Source: Pseudonocardia sp. DSM 110487
GTDB taxonomy: Bacteria > Actinomycetota > Actinomycetes > Mycobacteriales > Pseudonocardiaceae
NCBI RefSeq assembly: GCF_019468565.1
Contig: NZ_CP080521.1
Coordinates: 6,820,001-6,884,000, forward strand
Length of the DNA: 64,000 bases
Reading direction: 5' to 3'
Shown: piece after piece, positions 7,413-16,212 of the stretch
Position numbering within the stretch: position 1 is the first letter of the stretch
How the letters are laid out: each line of letters starts with the position of its first letter
The notes under the pieces: model-generated
The model's input: the letters and a program-made list of their open reading frames with translations, nothing else
What the model was told of the DNA's origin: nothing
Databases searched by the model: none
Position numbers and translations under genes: made by a program

Positions 7413-9338
7413 ATGGATCACGGTGGGGCGAGGTGGCTGGTGTCGTCTCCTGATTTCCGTCTGATCTTCGAATCGGCCCCTGGGCTCTATCTCGTGCTCG
7501 ACCCCGATTTCACGATCGTCGCCGTCAGCGACGCCTATGCCAGGGCGACGATGACCGAGCGGGACTCGATCGTCGGCGAGGGCATCTTCACCATTTTCCC
7601 GGACAATCCCGGGGACGCGGGCGCCGAGGGCGTCAAGAATCTGCGAGCGTCGCTCGAGCGCGTGCGCCGCGACCGGACCACCGACGTGATGCCCGTGCAG
7701 AAGTACGACATCCGCCGGGCGGGCGGCGACTTCGAGGAACGGTTCTGGAGTCCCACCAACGTGCCGGTGCTCGGCCCGGACGGGGCGCTGCGGTTCATCA
7801 TCCACCGGGTCGAGGACGTCACCGACTTCTTGCGGCTGCAGCGGTCCGACGAGGCGCAGCAGCGGGAGGTACTCGCGCAGTCGCTGGCGGCGGCACGGGC
7901 GAGCCGCGAGCTCAAGGAGGTCAACGCGGAACTGGCCGAGCTCAACCACCGGCTGACCGAGCTCGACACGCTCAAGAACCAGTTCTTCGCCAACGTGAGC
8001 CACGAACTCCGCACACCGCTCACGCTGATTCTGGCGCCGGTGGAGAAACTGCTGGCGGAGATCCCCGACGACGATCCGCATCACCAGCTGCTCGACGTCG
8101 TGGACCGCAACGCGCGATTGCTGCTGCAGCAGGTCAACGATCTGCTCGACGCGTCGCGGCTCGAGTCCGGTCGGGTGGGAGTCGATTACGCCGAGCTGGA
8201 CGTCACGGAGCACGTCCGCCAAGCAGCCGGGTTCTTCGAGTCCCGCGCGATCGAGCTGGGAATCGAGTTCCGGGTGCAGGCCGACTCGCAGGTGCGCGCG
8301 GAGGCCGATGCCGAGCACCTGAATCGGATCCTGATGAACGTGCTGTCCAACGCGTTCAAGGTGACTCCCGACGGCGGGGTCGTGCGCTGCGCCGTCCGGC
8401 TCGATCCCGGCGGCGCCCGCGCGTTGATCGAGATCGCGGACAGCGGGCCGGGCATCCCCGCCGACAAGCGCGAGGTGATCTTCGAACGATTCCGCCAGCT
8501 CGACGGAGGGCTCGCCCGTGAGCTGGCCGGCACCGGGCTGGGGCTGTCGATCGTGCGCGATCTCGTCGACCTGCTGCACGGCGATGTCGAGGTCTCGGCC
8601 GCCCCGGAGGGAGGGGCGCTGTTCCGCATCGCCTTGCCCGTGGAGGCACCCCCTGGCACCACGGTCCGTCCGCCGACGCCCATCGAACCCGTGGCGGCGC
8701 GCCCGCTCGCGGCCGACCGGGCGAGACCGGTCGTGGCGGATACCGACGACCCGGCCCGTCCGCTGGTACTGGTGATCGAGGACAACCCCGACCTGAACGA
8801 GCTGGTGTGCCGGACGCTGGCGCAGCGGTACCGCGTGCGCGCCGCGTTCGACGGCGAGAGCGGCCTCGCGGAAGCCCGCGAGCTGCGGCCACAGCTGATC
8901 GTCTGCGACGTGATGATGCCGAAGCTCAGCGGCGAGGACCTGATCCGACAGCTGCGAGGAGACGGTGCGGAGTCGGTTCCGGTGCTGGTGATGAGCGCGC
9001 GGGCCGAGGAGGGCGCCCGGGTGGGAATGCTGCAGGCCGGCGCCAACGACTACCTCGCCAAACCTTTCTCGCTCACGGAGCTCCGGGTGCGCGCGGACAA
9101 CCTGATCAACGCGACCCTGCTGACCGAACGGCTCCACGTCGCGCAGCTCGCGGCCGACCGCGAACGCATCGCCACCGACCTGCACGAGCGCGTGATCAGC
9201 ACGCTGTTCGAGCTCAGCCTCCAGCTCGGCGGTGTGCGCGACCTGGCCACCGGGCGGGTCCAGGAACGGATCGACGCGACGATGGGCAGCGTCGACACCG
9301 TGATCCGGGAGATCCGCGCCACGATCTTCGAGGCCTGA
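7413..9338 (+). CDS. hybrid sensor histidine kinase: PAS-HisKA-HATPase-REC plus C-terminal HisKA_3-like helix pair
   Basis: The ATG at 7413 with GGAGCGAG just upstream gives 641 residues. Order of domains: PAS (about 10-130), coiled linker (140-190), HisKA with FFANVSHELRTPL and phospho-acceptor His197, HATPase_c with an N-box (LMNVLSNAF), G1 DSGPGIP and G2 GTGLGLSIV, then a receiver domain with phospho-acceptor Asp499 in IVCDVMMPK and Lys in YLAKPF. The last 70 residues read ADRERIATDLHERVISTLFE, which resembles the dimerisation/H-box of NarL/DevS-type kinases (His591) but no second ATPase domain follows. No membrane segment, so it is cytosolic. No separate response regulator is adjacent. 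Confidence 0.9.
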   Translation: MDHGGARWLVSSPDFRLIFESAPGLYLVLDPDFTIVAVSDAYARATMTERDSIVGEGIFTIFPDNPGDAGAEGVKNLRASLERVRRDRTTDVMPVQKYDIRRAGGDFEERFWSPTNVPVLGPDGALRFIIHRVEDVTDFLRLQRSDEAQQREVLAQSLAAARASRELKEVNAELAELNHRLTELDTLKNQFFANVSHELRTPLTLILAPVEKLLAEIPDDDPHHQLLDVVDRNARLLLQQVNDLLDASRLESGRVGVDYAELDVTEHVRQAAGFFESRAIELGIEFRVQADSQVRAEADAEHLNRILMNVLSNAFKVTPDGGVVRCAVRLDPGGARALIEIADSGPGIPADKREVIFERFRQLDGGLARELAGTGLGLSIVRDLVDLLHGDVEVSAAPEGGALFRIALPVEAPPGTTVRPPTPIEPVAARPLAADRARPVVADTDDPARPLVLVIEDNPDLNELVCRTLAQRYRVRAAFDGESGLAEARELRPQLIVCDVMMPKLSGEDLIRQLRGDGAESVPVLVMSARAEEGARVGMLQAGANDYLAKPFSLTELRVRADNLINATLLTERLHVAQLAADRERIATDLHERVISTLFELSLQLGGVRDLATGRVQERIDATMGSVDTVIREIRATIFEA

Positions 9339-9362
9339 CACCGCAGGTCGAGAGCGCCGGCC

Positions 9363-10241
9363 CTAATCGACCACCGGGGGCCGGCGCAGCCCGAACGGGA
9401 GCACGGAGCGGGCACGCAGCGCCTCGGCGTCGAGCGTCGCCGGCCGGTAGCCCAGCCCGGGCAGGCGCTCCACCATCTCGCCCGCCGGGTCCGGCCCCTC
9501 CGTCTCGCGGCCGGCCAGGAACGCCCACTCGTGCTCGTCGCTGACGTACGGGACGACCTGGCCGAACACCTCGCGGAACCGGTCGAGCGCCGCGCGGAGC
9601 GTTGCGTTGCGCCACAGGGCGGGGCTGCCCGCCTGCGAGACGACCACCCCGCCCTCGTTGAGCCGCTGCGCGCAGCGGCGCAGGAACGCCGCGCTGTAGA
9701 GGCGGTTGAGCTGGGCGTCGGGGTCGTCGGGCCGCTCGTCGGGCAGGTCGACCACCACGACGTCGTAGCGGTCCGCAGTCTCCGCGACGAACGCCAGCCC
9801 GTCGCCGTAGTGCACCCGGACCGGGCCGTCATGCCGATCGGCGCGGGCCAGCTGGTCGGGCCGGTAGCCGTAGGGCAGGTGCTCGGCGCAGGCGCGCACG
9901 CAGTCCGGATCGATGTCCACGTGGTCGACGACGCGCGCCCCCGTGGCGACGGCCAGTTGCGAGACGACCCCCTCGCTCGACCCGATCACCAGCACCCGCT
10001 CCCGCCGCGCGGCGAGCAGGGCGGCCGGCAGGAACAGCGCCTCGTGGTACACGAGCTGGGTCTGCTCTGCGCTCTGCCGTTCGTCGTCGCAGAACAGTGT
10101 GGTGCCGTGGGCGGTCTCGGCGACGAGCACGTGCTGGAACGGGGTGCGCGATTCGTACCGCACGGCATCGATCCGCCAGTGCCGGGTGAGCCCGGCACCG
10201 AGTACCTCGACGACCTCCCGGGCTGACATGGGATCCGGCAT
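9363..10241 (-). CDS. speE: spermidine synthase-like aminopropyltransferase
   Basis: The 292-residue protein has the spermine/spermidine synthase layout: an N-terminal strand region, RVLVIGSSEGVVSQLAV as the nucleotide-binding motif, VDHVDIDPDCV with the acidic ribose-binding residue, and YDVVVVDLPDERPDD containing the catalytic Asp region. QLVYHEALFLPAAL matches the family's substrate-side YHE segment. ATG 10241 shares a base with the TGA of the upstream decarboxylase (TGATG), so they are coupled. The pair suggests synthesis of a polyamine from ornithine or lysine. The glycine-rich motif is less canonical (SSEG rather than GDGG), so another aminopropyl acceptor or a methyltransferase role is possible. 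Confidence 0.75.
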   Translation of the reverse strand: MPDPMSAREVVEVLGAGLTRHWRIDAVRYESRTPFQHVLVAETAHGTTLFCDDERQSAEQTQLVYHEALFLPAALLAARRERVLVIGSSEGVVSQLAVATGARVVDHVDIDPDCVRACAEHLPYGYRPDQLARADRHDGPVRVHYGDGLAFVAETADRYDVVVVDLPDERPDDPDAQLNRLYSAAFLRRCAQRLNEGGVVVSQAGSPALWRNATLRAALDRFREVFGQVVPYVSDEHEWAFLAGRETEGPDPAGEMVERLPGLGYRPATLDAEALRARSVLPFGLRRPPVVD

Positions 10242-11380
10242 CAGACCGTGTGCACTGGCAGTGGCGGGAGCCCGTTGAACGCGACAGACGCGTAGGAGGC
10301 GGTGTAGGCACCCGCCACGAGCAGGTCCACCACGTCCCCCGCCTCCAGCGACAGCGGGAGCGGGCACGGGGTGCGGCGGTACAGCACGTCGTCCCCGTCG
10401 CAGGTCGGGCCGGCCAGTACCACCGGCTCGGCAGGCCCGGACCGGCCGGGCACGCGCACGCGGTAGGCGATGGCCTCGTTCTCCGTCTCCGCCAGTCCCG
10501 AGTAGCGGCCCACGTCCAGGTAGACCCAGCGCCGGTCGTCGACACCCGGCCGCCGGGAGACGCGCAGCACCGTCGAGCGGATCAGCCCGGACTCGGCGAC
10601 GAGCGCCCGTCCCGGCTCCAGCATCAGGCGGACGCCTTCGGCCCCGGCAAGAGCGTCATGGATCGCGGCGGCGTAGGCCGCGATGTCGGGGACCGGCTCG
10701 AGGTAGGCGACCGGAAAGCCGCCGCCGAGATCGAGCACCGGCCGGGGCAGCCCGGCGGCCGCCGCGACGGACAGGGCCTCGGTGATCCCGTCCGCGAAGG
10801 CATCGGGCCGCAGCTGCTGCGAGCCGCTGTGGAACGCCACCCCGTCCGCGACGAGCCCAGCGTCGGCCACGGCGCCGAGCAGCCGGACGGCCTCGCCCCG
10901 CACCGCCCCGAACTTGGCGGCGAACGGGGTGGCGGAGCCGGCGTCGGACACGAGCAGCCGCACCAGTACCCGTGCCCCGGGCGCCGTCGCGGCGAGGAGC
11001 CGGACGTCCTCGGCGCTGTCGGAGACGAACCGGCGCACCCCCGCGGCGTGGGCCGCGGCGATGTCGGCCGGCCCGCGCACCGGGTTGCCGTAGCAGATCC
11101 GGTCCGGGTCGGCCCCGGCAGCGACCGCGAGCCGCACCTCCCCCACGCTCGCCACGTCGAACCCGCTGCCGAGCGCGGCGAGGGTCCACAGCACCTCGGG
11201 GTGCGGGCAGGCCTTGACCGCGTAGTGGATCTCGGCGCCGGGCAGGGCAGCGGCGAGCCGGTTGTAGCGGTCGGCGACGACGTACGGGTCGAGCACGAGG
11301 TACGGCGTCGGCAGCTCGGCGGACGCGACGAACCGCTCGACGGCGAGGCTGGGCTCGACCGGGAGCGCCACTCCGAGCAC
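10241..11380 (-). CDS. fold type III PLP amino acid decarboxylase (ornithine/lysine/diaminopimelate group)
   Basis: The protein is about 379 residues from GTG 11380, three bases after the rnj stop; GTG 11371, with a GGAG overlapping it, is an alternative. Motifs are those of group IV decarboxylases: IHYAVKACPHPEVL carrying the PLP lysine, GVAFHSGSQQ, the glycine loop LDLGGGFPVAY, EPGRALVAESG, and the C-terminal CDGDDVLYRR with the active-site Cys-Asp. Ornithine decarboxylases and biosynthetic lysine/DAP decarboxylases share these. Coupling to a spermidine-synthase-like gene favours ornithine or lysine decarboxylation to a diamine. It sits at the end of a dapA > rnj transcript. Confidence 0.85.
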   Translation of the reverse strand: MLGVALPVEPSLAVERFVASAELPTPYLVLDPYVVADRYNRLAAALPGAEIHYAVKACPHPEVLWTLAALGSGFDVASVGEVRLAVAAGADPDRICYGNPVRGPADIAAAHAAGVRRFVSDSAEDVRLLAATAPGARVLVRLLVSDAGSATPFAAKFGAVRGEAVRLLGAVADAGLVADGVAFHSGSQQLRPDAFADGITEALSVAAAAGLPRPVLDLGGGFPVAYLEPVPDIAAYAAAIHDALAGAEGVRLMLEPGRALVAESGLIRSTVLRVSRRPGVDDRRWVYLDVGRYSGLAETENEAIAYRVRVPGRSGPAEPVVLAGPTCDGDDVLYRRTPCPLPLSLEAGDVVDLLVAGAYTASYASVAFNGLPPLPVHTV

Positions 11381-11382
11381 GT

Positions 11383-13173
11383 TCAGACGGCGATCACCGT
11401 GGGCACGATCATCGGGCGGCGGCGGTAGGTCTCCCCCACCCACTTGCCCACCACCCGGCGCACGGCCTGGGCGATGCGGTGGGTATCGGTGATGCCCTCC
11501 GACTCGGTGCGGGACAGCTCGTCCTCCACCAACGGCAGCACCGCGTCCAGTGCCTTGGGGTCGTCGGAGAACCCGCGCCCGGACAGCTTGGGGACGGACA
11601 CCGCCCGGCCGGTGTTCGAGTCGACCACCACCGAGATCGAGATGAAGCCACCCTCGCCGAGGACCAACCGGTCGGCGAGCGTGCTCTCGCCGATGTCGCC
11701 GACCTCGAGCCCGTCGACGTACACGCGGCCCACCTCGACCCGCCCGGTGATCGACGCCCGCCCGTCCACGAGATCGACGACGACGCCGTCCTCGGCGAGC
11801 ACCACGGCGTCCTCCGGCACGCCGGTCTGCACGGCGAGTCGACCGTTGGAACGCAGGTGCCGCCACTCGCCATGCACCGGCATGACGTTGCTCGGCCGCA
11901 CGGCGTTGTAGAGGAACAGCAGCTCACCGGCCGGGGAGTGCCCGGACACGTGCACCTTGGCGGTGCCCTGGTGCACGACCGTGGCCCCGAGCCGGGTCAG
12001 GCCGTTGATCACGCCGAACACGGCCGTCTCGTTGCCCGGGATCAGCGAACTGGCCAGGATGATCGTGTCCTCCTGCTGGATCCGCACGGAGCGGTGGTCG
12101 CCGCGGGCCATCCGCGCGAGCGCCGACAGCGGCTCGCCCTGCGAGCCCGTGGAGACGAGCACCAGTTGCTCGTCGGGCAGCTCCATCGCCTCGTCCAGCT
12201 CGACGAGCAGCCCTTCCGGCACGTTGAGAAAGCCCAGCTCGGCCGCCAGCCCCATGTTGCGCACCATCGAGCGGCCGACCAGGCAGACGCGGCGCCCGTG
12301 CGCTGCGGCGGCATCGAGCACCTGCTGCACCCGATGCACGTGGCTCGCGAAGCAGGCGACGATGATGCGGGAGTCTGCCCGGTGGAACACCCCGTCGAGC
12401 ACCGGCCCGATCTCGCGTTCGGCGATCACGAAACCGGGGACGTCGGCGTTGGTGGAGTCGACGAGGAACAGGTCCACGCCCTCGTCGCCGAGCCGGGAGA
12501 AGCCGGCCAGGTCGGTGAGGCGGCCGTCGAGCGGGAGCTGGTCGAGCTTGATGTCGCCGGTGTGCAGCACCAGCCCCGCCGGGGTGCGGATCGCGACCGC
12601 GAGCGCGTCCGGGATCGAGTGGTTCACCGCGAAGTACTCGCAGTCGAACGCGCCGTGGTGCAGCCGCTCCCCCTCTTTCACCTCGAGCAGGTGCGGGGTG
12701 AGCCGGTGCTCCTTGCACTTGGCCGCCACGAGGGCGAGCGTGAACCGGGACCCGACGATCGTCAGCTCCGGCCGCTGGCGCAGCAGGAACGGTACGGCGC
12801 CGATGTGGTCCTCGTGGCCGTGGGTGAGCACCAGGGCGTCGATGTCGTCGAGCCGGTCCTCGATGGCGCGGAAGTCCGGAAGGATCAGGTCGACGCCGGG
12901 CGAGTCCTCCGACGGGAACAGCACACCGCAGTCCACGACGAGCAGCCGCCCGTCGTACTCGAACACGGTCATGTTCCGGCCGATCTCACCGATGCCGCCG
13001 AGCGCCACCACGCGCAATGCGCCCTCGGGGAGCGGCGGCGGCGGGTTCGACGGCAGCTCTGCCCGGTTGACCTCCTCGGGTGGCGCTTCCGCCGGGCGGG
13101 AGCGGTCGCGCCGGGGCGGCCGGGAGCGACGGTCGGACCGGGCGCGATCGGACCGTGCTGGGGGACGACTCAA
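11383..13173 (-). CDS. rnj: ribonuclease J
   Basis: The 596-residue protein is a metallo-beta-lactamase/beta-CASP ribonuclease. Key residues: VLTHGHEDH (His118-x-His120-x-Asp122-His123) of the zinc site, LHTGDIKLDQLP, the beta-CASP GSQGEPLSALARMA segment, and NVMPVHGEWRHL near the end of the catalytic core, followed by the C-terminal domain. A basic, proline-rich 45-residue N-terminal leader is typical of actinobacterial RNase J. The start is TTG 13173 with GAGGAA upstream. It lies immediately after dapA, a conserved actinobacterial pairing. RNase J acts in mRNA decay and rRNA maturation in the cytosol. Confidence 0.95.
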   Translation of the reverse strand: MSRPPARSDRARSDRRSRPPRRDRSRPAEAPPEEVNRAELPSNPPPPLPEGALRVVALGGIGEIGRNMTVFEYDGRLLVVDCGVLFPSEDSPGVDLILPDFRAIEDRLDDIDALVLTHGHEDHIGAVPFLLRQRPELTIVGSRFTLALVAAKCKEHRLTPHLLEVKEGERLHHGAFDCEYFAVNHSIPDALAVAIRTPAGLVLHTGDIKLDQLPLDGRLTDLAGFSRLGDEGVDLFLVDSTNADVPGFVIAEREIGPVLDGVFHRADSRIIVACFASHVHRVQQVLDAAAAHGRRVCLVGRSMVRNMGLAAELGFLNVPEGLLVELDEAMELPDEQLVLVSTGSQGEPLSALARMARGDHRSVRIQQEDTIILASSLIPGNETAVFGVINGLTRLGATVVHQGTAKVHVSGHSPAGELLFLYNAVRPSNVMPVHGEWRHLRSNGRLAVQTGVPEDAVVLAEDGVVVDLVDGRASITGRVEVGRVYVDGLEVGDIGESTLADRLVLGEGGFISISVVVDSNTGRAVSVPKLSGRGFSDDPKALDAVLPLVEDELSRTESEGITDTHRIAQAVRRVVGKWVGETYRRRPMIVPTVIAV

Positions 13174-13188
13174 ACTTGTTCCTCGCAG

Positions 13189-13216
13189 TTTTCGTAGGCG
13201 CGTTTTCGTAGGCGCG
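13189..13216. repeat. two tandem copies of a 14-bp unit in the dapA-rnj gap
   Basis: TTTTCGTAGGCGCG occurs twice back to back (13189-13202, 13203-13216), in the untranslated leader just before rnj. Origin by slippage is likely; a regulatory role is not evident. Confidence 0.6.
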
Positions 13217-13224
13217 GTGCAGGG

Positions 13225-14211
13225 TCAGTGGTAGGCCACCTCGGCACCGAGGTCGGCGGCGGCCCGCGGGCCGAGCGCGCCATGGCCGTGGTCGTCGGCG
13301 CGGTGGGAGTCGGCGAGCGCGATGCCGGCGGACTGCAGGTCCCCCGCGATCGCGGCCACCTGCTCCTCCGTGGCAGGCGGCAGCGGCAGCCGGGGGCCGC
13401 CGACGTCGATCCCGCGCAGCCGCATCGCGGTCTTGGCGAAGATCACGCCGCCGACGCGGCCCATCGCGCGCATCACCGGGATCATGGCGTAGTGCAGGTT
13501 GCGGGCGCGGTCGACGTCAGCGGCCTCGTACGCGTCGAGCAGCTCTCGCAGCCGGTTGGCCACGACGTGCCCGATCACGCTGACGAACCCGACCGCCCCG
13601 ACCGACAGCCATGGCAGGTTCACCGGGTCGTCGCCGGAGTAGTAGGCGAGCGTGGTGGTGGCGAGCACCTCGGTGCCGGCGCGCAGGTCGTTGCGCGCGT
13701 CCTTGACCGCCACGATCCGCGGGTGCTCCGAGAGCCGCTGCAGCGTCTCCACCTCGATCGGGATCACGCTGCGCGGCGGGATGTCGTAGAGCATCACCGG
13801 CAGGTTCGTGGCGTCGGCGACGGCCGTGAAGTGCAGCACGAGACCCGACTGCGGCGGCCGTGAGTAGTACGGCGTGACCAGCAGCAGCCCGTGGGCGCCC
13901 GCCTTCTCCGCCTCGCGCGAGAGGTGGATGCTGTGGGCGGTGTCGTAGGTGCCGGCGCCCGCCACCACGGTGGCCCGGTCGCCGACGGCGTTCACCACCG
14001 CCCTGATCAGCTCCGACTTCTCCTCGTCGCTGGTGGTGGGCCCCTCGCCCGTGGTGCCGTTGACGACCAGCCCGTCGTTGCCCAGCTCGACGAGGTGCGC
14101 CGCGAGCTCCTCGGCTTTGGCGAGGTCCAGCCGCCCCTCGGCGTCGAAGGGCGTGACCATAGCGGTCAGCACGCGGCCGAACGGTCGGCCAGGCAGGGCG
14201 GTGGGACTCAT
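13225..14211 (-). CDS. dapA: 4-hydroxy-tetrahydrodipicolinate synthase
   Basis: The ATG at 14211 has GAGGAG six bases upstream and gives 328 residues. DapA signatures are clear: GNDGLVVNGTTGEGPT with the pyruvate-binding threonines, LLLVTPYYSRPP with the catalytic Tyr, and RIVAVKDARNDL with Schiff-base Lys170. It condenses pyruvate with aspartate semialdehyde in lysine/DAP synthesis. The protein is about 28 residues longer than usual; the extra C-terminus is histidine- and aspartate-rich (HRADDHGHG) and ends next to rnj. dapB of the same pathway lies 11 kb away in this window. Confidence 0.95.
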   Translation of the reverse strand: MSPTALPGRPFGRVLTAMVTPFDAEGRLDLAKAEELAAHLVELGNDGLVVNGTTGEGPTTSDEEKSELIRAVVNAVGDRATVVAGAGTYDTAHSIHLSREAEKAGAHGLLLVTPYYSRPPQSGLVLHFTAVADATNLPVMLYDIPPRSVIPIEVETLQRLSEHPRIVAVKDARNDLRAGTEVLATTTLAYYSGDDPVNLPWLSVGAVGFVSVIGHVVANRLRELLDAYEAADVDRARNLHYAMIPVMRAMGRVGGVIFAKTAMRLRGIDVGGPRLPLPPATEEQVAAIAGDLQSAGIALADSHRADDHGHGALGPRAAADLGAEVAYH

Positions 14212-14324
14212 GCCAGCTCCTCGCCAGGGCTCGTCGCGGGCATTCGCCCAAGACGCTGTGCCCATGACTCGCTCGCAAGCTCGCTCATGCGAAGACGGTA
14301 CCCCGGTGCTCCCCGAGGGATTCG

Positions 14325-14948
14325 CTACACACCACGGGGACTGGCCGTCAGAGCCTCGATGTCACCCGGCTCGCCCTGCAGGTCGACCCGAACGGCGTCG
14401 CGTCCGAACGCGAAGAGCACGAGCTCCCCCGGCTCGCCGGACACGGTGACGGCCCCTGGCCCGGTCTTCACCACGTGCCGCTCCCCCGACGGGCGCGCCA
14501 GCACCACACCGACCGGGCTGCGGCGCAGCAGCATGCCCATCCGCCGCGCGCCCGCCCACAGCTCCGCGTCGCGCTCCTCGTCGGGCTCACGGGGTTCCCA
14601 GCCCGGTGCGCCGCGCCGCACGTCCTCGTGGTGCACGAAGAACTCGGCGCCGTTCGCGGCCGCGTCGACCCGCTCGAACCGGAACGGCGACCACGACTGC
14701 GGGCCACCGCGGAAGAGGGCAACGGCCTCGTCCCACGGCATCTCGCGGTAGCCGTCCATGGCGCGCTCGGCGACCGGGGCCAGCGCGGAGATCAGGATGC
14801 CGGCGGCCGCATGGGGTTGCCGCTCGCGGACGAGGAGGTGGGCCAGCAGGTCGCGGGTGGCCCAGCCCTCGCAGAGCGTCGGGCGGTCCGGACCCACCCG
14901 GAGCAGCTCGTCGCTGAGCGCGGCACGCTCCCTGCTCGCAAGACTCAT
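14325..14948 (-). CDS. TIGR03085 family metal-binding (DinB/mycothiol-dependent isomerase-like) protein
   Basis: The 207-residue protein begins with MSLASRERAALSDELL and continues TLCEGWATRDLLAHLLVRERQPH, the N-terminal metal-binding helix pattern of the TIGR03085 branch of the maleylpyruvate isomerase/DinB superfamily. FFVHHEDVRRG supplies further metal-ligand histidines. These proteins are predicted to use mycothiol, but their reactions are unknown. It is divergent from the TctC lipoprotein gene. Confidence 0.9.
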   Translation of the reverse strand: MSLASRERAALSDELLRVGPDRPTLCEGWATRDLLAHLLVRERQPHAAAGILISALAPVAERAMDGYREMPWDEAVALFRGGPQSWSPFRFERVDAAANGAEFFVHHEDVRRGAPGWEPREPDEERDAELWAGARRMGMLLRRSPVGVVLARPSGERHVVKTGPGAVTVSGEPGELVLFAFGRDAVRVDLQGEPGDIEALTASPRGV

Positions 14949-14971
14949 GATCCGTACTTTACTCAGGAAGT

Positions 14972-14994
14972 AGTGATGCTCCAGAGGTATCACT
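14972..14994. promoter_or_regulatory. possible operator in the TIGR03085/TctC divergent gap
   Basis: AGTGAT and ATCACT form an inverted repeat separated by 11 bases, 24 bases upstream of the minus-strand start. Short and based on position only. Confidence 0.25.
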
Positions 14995-15010
14995 CCATGC
15001 TCGATTTGCC

Positions 15011-15040
15011 TTGGACAGGCATGGAATGCGCTCCTACGCT
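15011..15040 (+). promoter_or_regulatory. candidate promoter for the TctC gene
   Basis: TTGGAC (15011-15016) and TACGCT (15035-15040) are separated by 18 bases, close to the housekeeping sigma consensus of actinobacteria. The AAAGGAGAT ribosome site of the gene follows at 15065. Confidence 0.4.
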
Positions 15041-15077
15041 TCACGCCCAAGCGGCCGATGGATCAAAGGAGATCGTT

Positions 15078-16091
15078 GTGGCCCGACGCAGGTACACGCG
15101 CCGAACCGCGCTGATCGGTGCCGGTGCGGCGCTCGTCCTCTCCCTCGCCGCCTGCGGCGGCAACCTGGGCGGCGGAAGCAACGGCGGCGGTCAGTCCGCC
15201 GAGGCGTTCCCCAGCGGCCCCATCAGCGTCAGCGTTGGCCAAGCGCCCGGCGGGAGCACGGATCTGATCGCCAGAGCGCTGGCGAACATCGTCACCAACG
15301 ACCTCGGGGTTCCGGTGCCGGTCGTGAACACACCGGGCGCCAACGGGGCCCTGGCCGCCCAGGAGCTCGCTACCAAGGCACCGGACGGCCAGAACCTCAT
15401 GGTCATCAACGCGTCGCTCGTGGCGATCACACCACTCGCCGTGCCCGACAACGAGGCGATCGACATCAACAACTACGAGGTCGTCACCGGCATCTCCCAG
15501 GACGACTTCATCCTGGTGGCCAACCCAGCCACCGGCTTCCGCACCGTGCAGGACATGGTGAACGCCACCAGGCCGATCAGCTACGGCACCACCGGCGTGG
15601 GCACCGGGAGCCAGCTCTCCCAGGCGCTGCTGTTCTCGCAGGCGGGCATCGAGGGCAACGCCGTTCCGTTCGACGGCGCGTCCGACGCCATGACCGCCCT
15701 GCTCGGCGGCCAGATCGACGTGGCGGGCGTGCAGCTCGGCGACGCCAAGACCCACCTCGAATCGGTCAACCCGATCGTCGTCTTCTCGAAGGAACGCAGC
15801 CAGTACTTCCCGGACGTCCCCACGGCGGTCGAGGCGGGCTTCGACTCAACGGTGTCCCAGTACCGCGCGGTCGTGGCACCGAAGGGCACGCCGGCCCCGG
15901 TGCTCGACCGGCTGCGCCAGGCCTTCACCGCGGCGTTCCAGAGCCCGGAGTACAAGGACTTCAACACCCAGCGACTGCTCGCGCCGTACGAGGTGGACGG
16001 TGCGCAGGTGGTGTCGGAATGGACGGCGGCCCGCGACCGCTACCAGGCGCTGATCACCCAGTACGGCATCCCGTTCGGCGACAAGGGCTGA
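15078..16091 (+). CDS. TctC/Bug-type tripartite tricarboxylate transporter substrate-binding lipoprotein
   Basis: GTG 15078 has a strong AAAGGAGAT site 5 bases upstream. The 337-residue product starts with RRR, a hydrophobic segment and the lipobox LSLAAC, so it is an exported lipoprotein. The Bug fold is recognisable from VSVGQAPGGSTDLIARALA, NTPGANGALAAQELA and YGTTGVGTGSQLSQALL. Such proteins bind carboxylates and normally deliver them to TctA/TctB membrane partners. No TctA or TctB gene is near; solitary Bug proteins are common and may act as sensors or use distant partners. Confidence 0.9.
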   Translation: MARRRYTRRTALIGAGAALVLSLAACGGNLGGGSNGGGQSAEAFPSGPISVSVGQAPGGSTDLIARALANIVTNDLGVPVPVVNTPGANGALAAQELATKAPDGQNLMVINASLVAITPLAVPDNEAIDINNYEVVTGISQDDFILVANPATGFRTVQDMVNATRPISYGTTGVGTGSQLSQALLFSQAGIEGNAVPFDGASDAMTALLGGQIDVAGVQLGDAKTHLESVNPIVVFSKERSQYFPDVPTAVEAGFDSTVSQYRAVVAPKGTPAPVLDRLRQAFTAAFQSPEYKDFNTQRLLAPYEVDGAQVVSEWTAARDRYQALITQYGIPFGDKG

Positions 16092-16095
16092 GCAA

Positions 16096-16116
16096 GCGCC
16101 GCACCGGCTGCGGCGC
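16096..16116 (+). terminator. terminator after the TctC gene
   Basis: GCGCCGCA and TGCGGCGC form an 8-bp stem with a 5-base loop, four bases past the stop codon. Confidence 0.55.
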
Positions 16117-16140
16117 GGGCAGTTCAGCGCCAGGGACGGC

Positions 16141-16212
16141 GCTCGCACACCGACTCCTGTGCCCACACACCGACTGCTTTCGGTGTGTGGGCACAGATGT
16201 TGGTGTGCGAGC
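16141..16212. repeat. long near-perfect palindrome, left flank of DUF559 fragment
   Basis: Thirty-three-base arms (16141-16173 and 16180-16212) with three mismatches and a 6-base loop. The arms begin GCTCGCACACC and contain TGTGCCCACACACCGA. A related, more degraded copy is at 16611-16683. Confidence 0.75.
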
